From: UBA11889 sp046582115
Lineage (GTDB): Bacteria > Pseudomonadota > Gammaproteobacteria > Pseudomonadales > Azotimanducaceae
Reading direction: 5' to 3'
NCBI GenBank assembly: GCA_046582115.1
Contig: JAYGFA010000088.1
Coordinates: 1 to 64,000 of the forward strand
Length of the DNA: 64,000 nt
Part shown: in pieces, positions 52,238 through 59,603 of the stretch
How positions within the stretch are numbered: position 1 is the first letter of the stretch
Layout: each line of letters starts with the position of its first letter
The notes under the pieces: generated by a model
Database searches by the model: none
What the model was told of the DNA's origin: nothing
What the model saw: the letters and a program-made list of their open reading frames with translations, nothing else
Translations under genes and position numbers: made by a program

Positions 52238-54246
52238 GCGACGAATCTGTTACTGCACTTAAGGGCATTGGCCCTTCGGCCGCCGACAAGTTGTTGCGCA
52301 TGGGAATTCGTAACCAGCTCGACTTGTTATTGCACCTCCCAATTCGTTACCAAGACCGTACCGAAATCACCCCCCTGGATCAGCTGAAAGCGGGAGATGA
52401 ATGCTACGTCTGCGGTGAAGTAGTGAAGGTTAATATAGGCTACGGTCGGCGCCGAAGTCTGATCGTCACGCTGGAAGATAGCCATGCATTCCTAAGCATG
52501 CGCCTCTTTCACTTTAGCCCACATCAACGCGAAGCACTCCGTCCGGGTGTTTGGCTACGCTTGTTCGGTGAAGCCAGGCTTAGTCGATCCGGGCTTGAAA
52601 TGGTCCATCCTGAATATCGGGTTTTCAGCTCAGAGCCAGGGCCTATCGAGCCGGAATTAAAGCCCGTTTACCGCGTCACCGCGGGTATAACAAACGCTAG
52701 GGTTGCCGGGTGGATTCTGCAAGTTCTTGAGCATCCTCCCGACCTTCATCGATACCAGACGATGGGCTTTACCCTTGAAGACGCATTGCGTGTAATCCAT
52801 CTCCCACCGATCGACCAACCCGAATTGGTTGAATCGGCTCGAAAGCGACTCGCTTTCGACGAGTTGCTTGCTTACTACCTTGTGATGAAACGACGCCAGG
52901 AAGCTGTTTCGAGTTCCCCTGCTCGAGCTCTCCCGCCTGCCCATCAGCTTGGTAAACAGTTGTTGCGCGAGCTCGGGTTCCAGCTCACCGGCGCTCAGCG
53001 AAAAACTACCATAGATGTCCTGAACGATCTCGCCAAAACGCGCGCGATGATGCGACTAATTCAAGGAGACGTCGGTTCGGGAAAAACCGTTATCGCAGCG
53101 TTCGCGGCAATACGGGCAGCTGAAAACGGCGCGCAAACCGCCATCATGGCACCCACTGAAATTCTTGCAGAACAACACTATGAAACGTTTTCTAGCTGGC
53201 TCTCGCCTCTTGGTATCGGGGTCGGGCTCCTGACTGGTCGTCTTCCTGCGGCAGAACGGCGATCGAGATTGAGCGCCATTGCCGCCGGTGATGATTTAGT
53301 GATCATCGGTACGCACGCCATTTTTCAATCCGACGTTGTTTTTCGCGAACTCGGTTTAACGATCGTCGACGAACAACATCGGTTCGGCGTTCACCAACGG
53401 ATGTCCCTTCGTGATAAAGGACGCCTGCCCCACCAGTTAGTAATGACGGCAACCCCGATCCCCAGGACATTGTCGATGACCTTGTACGCCGACATGGACC
53501 TGTCGGTCATAGATGAAATGCCTCCTGGGCGTCCGCCCATCGTGACGTCGATACATACCAATACCAGGCGCGATGAAATCGTTGCAGGAATCGGCCGCGA
53601 AGTCGCTGCAGGCCGTCAAGCTTTTTGGATCTGCGCCGCCATCGAAGAGTCCGCAGACAGTGAGATCAAAGCCGCAGAGACCGTGCGTTCAGAACTCGAA
53701 GAACAACTTCCGCGAGTGACAGTCGGACTTATCCACGGGCGCATGAAAGCTGTCGACAAGTCGGCAACGATGTCTCGTTTCAAATCCGGGGAAATTGGAT
53801 TGCTGGTCGCGACCACCGTCGTAGAGGTTGGCGTTGACGTCCCCAACGCAAGCCACATGGTGATTGATGACCCGGACCGCTTGGGCCTAGCCCAACTACA
53901 CCAATTGAGGGGTCGGATCGGCCGCGGCCGCCTCCCGAGCCACTGCACTTTGCTTTACGAAGCCCCGCTGACGGAGCTGGCAAAAGCGCGTCTGAACGTC
54001 ATGCTTGAAACCAACGACGGGTTTCTGATTGCAGAAAAAGATCTCGAACTTCGAGGGCCGGGTGACATTATGGGGACCCGTCAAACGGGCGAGCGACAAT
54101 TTCGTGTGTCCGACCTTAGTAGCGATCTATCGCTATTCAAGGACGTTGTTCAAACTGGAGATACGATGCGTTCGGCCGATACAGGGACGGCCGACGCAAT
54201 AATTAACACTTGGACGCCGGTAGAAACCGGATATGCATCTGTCTAA
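52234..54246 (+). CDS. recG: ATP-dependent DNA helicase RecG, probable CTG start
   Basis: 670 residues if read from the CTG at 52234, which overlaps the ridA stop (CTGA) and has AAGGGA six bases upstream. This includes the conserved N-terminal ALKGIGPSAADKLLRMGI. The next standard start, TTG 52291, would remove most of it. RecG remodels stalled forks and branched DNA. The wedge OB domain (about 80-170) precedes Walker A GDVGSGKTVIA, IVDEQHRFGVHQR, MTATPIPRTL and the TRG region HQLRGRIGRG. Length is a little under the E. coli 693. Last gene of the gmk operon. Confidence 0.93.
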   Translation: MSDESVTALKGIGPSAADKLLRMGIRNQLDLLLHLPIRYQDRTEITPLDQLKAGDECYVCGEVVKVNIGYGRRRSLIVTLEDSHAFLSMRLFHFSPHQREALRPGVWLRLFGEARLSRSGLEMVHPEYRVFSSEPGPIEPELKPVYRVTAGITNARVAGWILQVLEHPPDLHRYQTMGFTLEDALRVIHLPPIDQPELVESARKRLAFDELLAYYLVMKRRQEAVSSSPARALPPAHQLGKQLLRELGFQLTGAQRKTTIDVLNDLAKTRAMMRLIQGDVGSGKTVIAAFAAIRAAENGAQTAIMAPTEILAEQHYETFSSWLSPLGIGVGLLTGRLPAAERRSRLSAIAAGDDLVIIGTHAIFQSDVVFRELGLTIVDEQHRFGVHQRMSLRDKGRLPHQLVMTATPIPRTLSMTLYADMDLSVIDEMPPGRPPIVTSIHTNTRRDEIVAGIGREVAAGRQAFWICAAIEESADSEIKAAETVRSELEEQLPRVTVGLIHGRMKAVDKSATMSRFKSGEIGLLVATTVVEVGVDVPNASHMVIDDPDRLGLAQLHQLRGRIGRGRLPSHCTLLYEAPLTELAKARLNVMLETNDGFLIAEKDLELRGPGDIMGTRQTGERQFRVSDLSSDLSLFKDVVQTGDTMRSADTGTADAIINTWTPVETGYASV

Positions 54247-54253
54247 TACGGCC

Positions 54254-55519
54254 TCACACTGACAGATTGACCCGGCCCGCGTCGGGGTCATTTAACACTG
54301 AACGATCAAGCATTTTTTCCGAATGCGCGACCGTGATGGCTACCATCGCGTCGCCCGCAACATTCACCGCAGTACGCGTCATGTCGAGCAGTCGATCCAC
54401 GCCAATGATCAACGCGATGCCTTCGACCGGCAATCCGACTTGAGTAAGAACCATCGTCAACATGATCAAACCGACGCCGGGTACCGCCGCCGTACCAACT
54501 GAGGCCATTGTCGCGGTGAGTATGACCATTAAATAGTCTGTAAAGACAAGGTCGACCTGAAAGTACTGTGCGATAAACACTGTAGCCACGCCTTGCATAA
54601 TCGCGGTGCCATCCATATTGATGGTCGCGCCCAAGGGAATTGAAAAGGAAGCAATGGTGTTATGCACGCCTAGTTTCTTTTCCACCGTGCGCAAGGTCAC
54701 CGGTAGCGTCGCTCCGCTCGACGAGGTACTAAACGCAAAGAGCATCGGCTCTCGCATTTTCTGGTAAAACTTTAGGGGGTTAGTCTTCGCAAGCCATAAC
54801 AACAAAGATGGGTAGACAACAACGGCATGAATTACCGGCGCCAAAACCACCGTCATGAAGTACTTTCCGAGTTCGATAATGTCTCGCCAGCCTACCTCGG
54901 AGAAGAGCTTGGCCATCAGGAAAAAAACGCCGAACGGTGCGAGGCTGATGAGCATTACGATCAGTCGCATAAGGATTGCATTTAGGTCCTCAAAAAGTGA
55001 TCTAATTCTTTGGCCGGCATCCCCCGAGCGGCCAAGGGCCGTACCCAAGAGCAGCGCGAAAACAATAATCTGAAGCATCTTGCCTTCGGCCATCGCTTGA
55101 ACGGGGTTGGTTGGAAAAATGTTAAGGAAAGTTTCTTTCAATCCTGGGCTCGGTCGCGGCGTATATTCGACCGCTTGACTGGCGGAGCCACCCTCTCCGG
55201 GGCTAATGAAGAGCGCTAGCCCGAGTGCCAAAGAGATTGCGACCGCGGTGGTGAAAAGATAAAGGCCGATAGTCTTGCCGCCCAACCGTCCCATGCTTGC
55301 CCCGTCCGCCAGGCTTGAAGACCCACACACTAAAGATACAAGTACCAAGGGCACGACCATTAACCGAAGAGACGCTATAAATACTTTGCCGCCAGCATCA
55401 AATATGTCCTGTACGAGTACGGTCTGAATCCAATGGTCGTTAGATGTAAACCCTTGAACGGCGAGTCCGAGGACCACGCCTGCCGCCATGCCGATCAGTA
55501 TTCGAATCGTGAGATTCAT
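54254..55519 (-). CDS. Dicarboxylate/amino acid:cation symporter
   Basis: 421 residues of the GltP/DctA family (DAACS): eight or more hydrophobic segments and two re-entrant loops. FAFSTSSSGATLPVT is the serine-rich loop of the first hairpin, GATINMDGTAIMQG the conserved substrate/sodium-site helix, and GVDRLLDMTRTAVNVAGD the final one. The D-x-x-R-T-x-x-N-V tail is shared by glutamate and dicarboxylate transporters, so the substrate is undecided. It follows the rubredoxin gene by seven bases on the same strand and is convergent with recG. Confidence 0.92.
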   Translation of the reverse strand: MNLTIRILIGMAAGVVLGLAVQGFTSNDHWIQTVLVQDIFDAGGKVFIASLRLMVVPLVLVSLVCGSSSLADGASMGRLGGKTIGLYLFTTAVAISLALGLALFISPGEGGSASQAVEYTPRPSPGLKETFLNIFPTNPVQAMAEGKMLQIIVFALLLGTALGRSGDAGQRIRSLFEDLNAILMRLIVMLISLAPFGVFFLMAKLFSEVGWRDIIELGKYFMTVVLAPVIHAVVVYPSLLLWLAKTNPLKFYQKMREPMLFAFSTSSSGATLPVTLRTVEKKLGVHNTIASFSIPLGATINMDGTAIMQGVATVFIAQYFQVDLVFTDYLMVILTATMASVGTAAVPGVGLIMLTMVLTQVGLPVEGIALIIGVDRLLDMTRTAVNVAGDAMVAITVAHSEKMLDRSVLNDPDAGRVNLSV

Positions 55520-55526
55520 GGATGAA

Positions 55527-55694
55527 CTAGCCTACCTCGATCATCTCAAAGTCTTCCTTGGCAACCCCACATTCCGGACAGACAAAATCTTCCGGGACGT
55601 CTTCCCATTTGGTACCCGGTGCGAGGCCTTCGTCCTCGCAACCCTCGGCCTCATCGTAAATCCAACCACACACGATGCATTGCCATTTCCGCAT
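55527..55694 (-). CDS. Rubredoxin
   Basis: 55 residues: MRKWQCIVCGWIYDEAEG, then WEDVPEDFVCPECGVAKEDF. Two C-x-x-C pairs (C6/C9 and C39/C42) bind one iron. Rubredoxins pass single electrons, for example to alkane hydroxylases or oxidative-stress reductases. In Pseudomonas-type genomes rubredoxin lies beside ubiC-ubiA, and here it is divergent from ubiA with 88 bases between. No rubredoxin reductase is next to it. Confidence 0.95.
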   Translation of the reverse strand: MRKWQCIVCGWIYDEAEGCEDEGLAPGTKWEDVPEDFVCPECGVAKEDFEMIEVG

Positions 55695-55782
55695 GAATTA
55701 CTACCTGGGGTTCTCGAAGCGCGCTGTAAACTACCCTGTGCAAGCCATATAAATCAATCCGCTGGGGCCCAACGTAAGACCG

Positions 55783-56658
55783 ATGACAACTCCGCGAAAA
55801 CTTCACGCCGTAATCGAACTGATGCGTCTCGATCGACCCGTAGGCACGCTTTTGTTGTTGTGGCCCACCCTCACGGCGCTGTGGCTTGCCGCCGAAGACG
55901 TCCCTAATTTCTGGGTCCTCTGTGTATTTATCGCCGGAACTTTCATCATGCGTGCTGCAGGGTGCGTCGCCAACGACATCGTTGATCGTAATATCGACCC
56001 TTTTGTCGAGCGGACTAAATCCCGTCCGCTCGCCGAGGGGCGCTTGAGTCTATTGGAGGCACTCACCGTATTCGCTGTCCTATCCACTCTCGGACTTGCG
56101 TTGATCTTCACACTAAACGTCATTACGCGTTGGATGGCTGTTGTGGGGTTTTGTATTGCCATCATTTATCCATTCATGAAACGCGTCACGTTTTTCCCCC
56201 AAATCATTCTCGGTATCGCGTTTAGCTGGGGCATACTCATGGCTTCAACAGCGGTTCGCGGCAATCTTAGCCTTCCCATCTGTCTATTTTTCCTAATGAG
56301 CGTCATTTGGATCGTCGCTTACGATACCGAGTACGCCATGGTTGATCGGAGGGATGATCGCGCCATTGGCTTGAAATCCACCGCTCTTCTATTAGGAGAT
56401 TGGGATCGCTTTGCCATCGGACTCATGCAATCGCTCTCGGTGATACTGTTGTTCCTGCTGGGTAAATATTGCGGTTTTCAGACGCCCTATTCTTTGGCGG
56501 TCGCCACCGTCGCCGGCTTGTTTATCTACCAACAAATTTTGATCCGTGGGCGTGAAGAAACTCGCTGCTTTAAGGCCTTCGGTAACAACACATGGGTCGG
56601 GTTTGCCATCTTTATCGGGGTCGTTTTGGAACACCTAATCGGAACAGTCTCGACGTGA
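55783..56658 (+). CDS. ubiA: 4-Hydroxybenzoate polyprenyltransferase UbiA
   Basis: 291 residues, about nine membrane helices. UbiA joins the polyprenyl tail to 4-hydroxybenzoate in ubiquinone synthesis. The N-D-x-x-D-x-x-x-D motif is ANDIVDRNIDPFVERTKSRP. The second aspartate motif is YDTEYAMVDRRDD. LMRLDRPVGTLLLLWPT is the typical N-terminus. ubiC, which makes its substrate and usually precedes it, is absent. The stop overlaps the start of the TRAP small subunit (GTGA). Confidence 0.96.
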   Translation: MTTPRKLHAVIELMRLDRPVGTLLLLWPTLTALWLAAEDVPNFWVLCVFIAGTFIMRAAGCVANDIVDRNIDPFVERTKSRPLAEGRLSLLEALTVFAVLSTLGLALIFTLNVITRWMAVVGFCIAIIYPFMKRVTFFPQIILGIAFSWGILMASTAVRGNLSLPICLFFLMSVIWIVAYDTEYAMVDRRDDRAIGLKSTALLLGDWDRFAIGLMQSLSVILLFLLGKYCGFQTPYSLAVATVAGLFIYQQILIRGREETRCFKAFGNNTWVGFAIFIGVVLEHLIGTVST

Positions 56659-57137
56659 AAACCGACACCCTAATTGAGATCACCGGACGCGCCGTCTCGT
56701 GGCTTACCCTGGCGATGGTCGTTACCACTTGTACGGTCGTCGTATTACGTTATGTCTTCGGTACCGGCGCCATCGTGCTTCAAGAATCCGTGACCTACAT
56801 GCACTCCTTGGTTTTCATGCTTGGTCTTTCGTACGCACTTAAACATGATGGCCATGTGCGCGTTGATCTCTTCTTTGCTCGCCTCTCCGAGCGCTCTAGA
56901 GTGAAAATAAATTTGATCGGCCATTTAATCTTTCTTTTGCCTTTGTGTTTGGTCATTGCTGTGGAGAGCTTCGATTACGTCGTGCGTTCGTGGATGATCT
57001 ACGAAGGTTCTCCTGAAGTGGGTGGAATCCCCGGTGTTTATTTATTAAAAACGTTAATTCCTCTCTCCGCACTCCTGTTGTTAGCGCAAGCAATTGCAGA
57101 AGCCCTGCGGGCTTACCGCATATTACGCCGTGATTGA
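56655..57137 (+). CDS. TRAP transporter small membrane subunit (DctQ/TakQ type)
   Basis: 160 residues from a GTG overlapping the ubiA stop. Four predicted membrane helices, with the family block GAIVLQESVTYMHSLVFMLG and YALKHDGHVRVDLFF. It pairs with the large subunit that follows, overlapping by eight bases. TRAP transporters use an ion gradient and a periplasmic binding protein to take up organic acids. Co-translation with ubiA appears incidental, although it places the transporter in a housekeeping operon. Confidence 0.92.
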   Translation: MKTDTLIEITGRAVSWLTLAMVVTTCTVVVLRYVFGTGAIVLQESVTYMHSLVFMLGLSYALKHDGHVRVDLFFARLSERSRVKINLIGHLIFLLPLCLVIAVESFDYVVRSWMIYEGSPEVGGIPGVYLLKTLIPLSALLLLAQAIAEALRAYRILRRD

Positions 57138-58497
57138 ATACATCCCCTTACTGATGTTTGCAGTCGTGTTTTTGGCATTGCTCGCCGGTTACGCGGTCGC
57201 CCCAACGCTTGGAGGCGTCGCACTTCTATTCGCTGTTGTTGGCGGGTCCGCGGGCATATTCGACCTCAATAGCCTTGGATTCTTGCCCCTTCGACTCTAC
57301 GGAATCATGACAAACCAGATCCTGATTGCCGTGCCGCTGTTCGTGATGATGGGCATAACTCTTGAGCGTACGCGGATTGCTGAAACATTACTCGAGAGCA
57401 TGGCAAGGCTAATGGGCCGAATGCCTGGTGGATTAGGTATCGCTGTCATTATCGTGGGTATGTTGATGGCAGCCAGCACTGGCATCGTTGGTGCCACCGT
57501 CGTCATGATGGGCTTACTCGCGTTACCTTCCCTCTTGAGACACGGGTATGAGCCGAGCTTCGCCAGCGGGATGATTGCGGCCACAGGGACACTAGGACAA
57601 ATCATTCCGCCTTCAATCGCCTTGGTGTTGTTAGGCGATGTTCTTTCAAACGCCTATCAGCAAGCCCAAATAAGTCAGGGCATATTTGCTCCCAAAACGG
57701 TGTCTGTCGGCGACCTTTTTGCGGGCGCACTCATTCCAGGTCTCGTCTTGGTGCTGTTGTACGCAACCTATGTACTTTCCCGAGCCTTCTACCAGCCTAA
57801 ATCGGCACCCGCCGCTCGCGCAGAAACCGACTCCGGCCCGCTTGTCGTCGCGCTCACCAAGGGCTTAGCACCCCCGCTCGTGCTTATCGCCGCGGTTCTC
57901 GGCTCCATCTTGCTTGGGTACGCCACACCAACTGAGGCTGCAGCTGTAGGGGCGATGGGAGCTTTATTACTCGCCATTGTGTACCGGGCCCTTAGCCGAA
58001 AAATTCTTCAGGAAATTATGCGGGCCACCGTTTTGACCACCTCTATGGTGTTTTTCATTCTTATCGGCGCATCCATATTCTCACTGGTGTTCCGTGGTTA
58101 CGGCGGCGACGACCTAATCGCTGCCTTGTTTACCGATATGCCCGGCGGCCAATGGACGGCGATTGGCATCGTCATGTTGGTCATATTCCTGCTCGGTTTC
58201 ATCCTCGACTTTATCGAAATTACGTACGTCGTCGTGCCCATCGTCGGACCAGTACTGTTGAGCATGGGGGTAGATCCGATCTGGCTCGGCGTCATGATCG
58301 CAGTCAACCTCCAAACATCTTTCCTTACGCCGCCATTTGGGTTTGCTCTCTTCTATCTCAGAGGCGTCGCGCCGGAAACTATCGCGACTTCAGACATCTA
58401 CCGAGGCGTCGTCCCGTTCATCGGGTTGCAGCTGCTTCTCTTGTTGTTGCTGGTAGCAGTGCCTACGTTGGCGACGTGGTTACCGAATCAACTCTGA
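57130..58497 (+). CDS. TRAP transporter large permease (DctM/TakM type)
   Basis: 455 residues from a GTG at 57130. About 12 hydrophobic helices with typical blocks: AVPLFVMMGITLERT, MAASTGIVGATVVMMGLLALP, GTLGQIIPPSIALVLLGD, YATPTEAAAVGAMGALL and NLQTSFLTPPFGFALFYLRG. It is the ion-coupled translocator for the substrate captured by the binding protein encoded convergently 10 bases downstream. The length is slightly above the family norm because of a central hydrophilic loop (about 215-250). Confidence 0.95.
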   Translation: MIEYIPLLMFAVVFLALLAGYAVAPTLGGVALLFAVVGGSAGIFDLNSLGFLPLRLYGIMTNQILIAVPLFVMMGITLERTRIAETLLESMARLMGRMPGGLGIAVIIVGMLMAASTGIVGATVVMMGLLALPSLLRHGYEPSFASGMIAATGTLGQIIPPSIALVLLGDVLSNAYQQAQISQGIFAPKTVSVGDLFAGALIPGLVLVLLYATYVLSRAFYQPKSAPAARAETDSGPLVVALTKGLAPPLVLIAAVLGSILLGYATPTEAAAVGAMGALLLAIVYRALSRKILQEIMRATVLTTSMVFFILIGASIFSLVFRGYGGDDLIAALFTDMPGGQWTAIGIVMLVIFLLGFILDFIEITYVVVPIVGPVLLSMGVDPIWLGVMIAVNLQTSFLTPPFGFALFYLRGVAPETIATSDIYRGVVPFIGLQLLLLLLLVAVPTLATWLPNQL

Positions 58498-58506
58498 GGC
58501 GAGTTC

Positions 58507-59601
58507 TCACTGGACGTCCCGTGCATTGATATACGCCTGTTCGGAAATTGCGTGGTATTCGCGTACGTTGTCGGCAAAGTCCCTATAGGACTCCAGTATT
58601 CGATTCGCCAAGGGATCGTCGCCCGCTGTCTCCGCAACAAGTTCTCTAGAGATTTTTGCGAATTCCTTGATAACGTCATCTGGAAGCCGGCGTAATTCAA
58701 CCCCGTGTTCCTCTACCAAGACTTTGAGAGCTGCGTTGTTGCGGGCCGTGAATTCGTCGAGTACATCCTGGTTTATCGCACGGGTCGCTACTTCCAATAT
58801 GGCTTGTAGATCCTTGGGTAGTCCTCGCCAAGCCTCCGCATTAACAATCGCTTCCAACGTGGTGCCGGGTTCATGCCAGCCCGGGTAGTAGTAGTACTTC
58901 CCGACTTCGTGCAGCCCAAAGGCAAGGTCGTTGTACGGCCCAACCCATTCTGTCGCGTCGATCACGCCCGTCTGCATAGACGTGTACATCTCACTTCCCG
59001 GCATGGCGACGGCAATCCCTCCTGCCCGTTGGAATACTGCCCCTCCTAGTCCTGGGATCCGCATTTTTAACCCACGAATATCATCAAGCGATCGAATTTC
59101 TCGGTTGAACCAGCCCGCCATTTGTACGCCCGAGTTCCCGGCAGCCATAGGAATTAGTCCAAACGGTTCGTAAAGTTCGCGCCAAAGCGCCATCCCGCCA
59201 CCATGGTGTAACCAGCCATTCATCTCCTGAGCGGTCATACCAAAAGGCACGGTTGCAAACACTGCGGCTATCGGGATCTTGCCACGCCAATAATATGCGG
59301 CTCCATGTCCCATCTCGGCAGTACCTGAAGAAACAGCATCAAATACCTCCAGTTCAGGCACCAGCTCGCCGCCTCCATATACCTTTATCCGCAGTCGGCC
59401 TGCCGACATCTCGTCAATCAGCTCGGCAAGCTTTTCGGGCGCCGTTCCAAGCGCCGGAAAATTTTTGGGCCAGGTTGTAATCAACTTCCACTGGTAAGTT
59501 GCCTCGGGTACGCCAAACTCAGCTTCTGTTACACCCCTGGAACGCGTTCCGTTGTCACAACTTGCAATAAGAGCCAGTGTCAAAAAGAAGAGTCTTTTCA
59601 T
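58507..59601 (-). CDS. TRAP transporter substrate-binding lipoprotein (DctP/TakP type)
   Basis: 364 residues from the ATG at 59601. The N-terminus MKRLFFLTLALIASCDNG is a lipoprotein signal with lipobox I-A-S-C (cysteine 15), so the protein should be membrane-anchored rather than free. KLITTWPKNFPALGTAPEKL, GGGELVPELEVFDAV, the ligand arginine in GLKMRIPGLGGAVF and ATEWVGPYNDLAFG resemble the 2-oxoacid-binding TakP branch. It starts two bases after the uvrD stop and faces the permease genes, so transporter and receptor are on opposite strands. Confidence 0.92.
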   Translation of the reverse strand: MKRLFFLTLALIASCDNGTRSRGVTEAEFGVPEATYQWKLITTWPKNFPALGTAPEKLAELIDEMSAGRLRIKVYGGGELVPELEVFDAVSSGTAEMGHGAAYYWRGKIPIAAVFATVPFGMTAQEMNGWLHHGGGMALWRELYEPFGLIPMAAGNSGVQMAGWFNREIRSLDDIRGLKMRIPGLGGAVFQRAGGIAVAMPGSEMYTSMQTGVIDATEWVGPYNDLAFGLHEVGKYYYYPGWHEPGTTLEAIVNAEAWRGLPKDLQAILEVATRAINQDVLDEFTARNNAALKVLVEEHGVELRRLPDDVIKEFAKISRELVAETAGDDPLANRILESYRDFADNVREYHAISEQAYINARDVQ

Positions 59602-59603
59602 GT

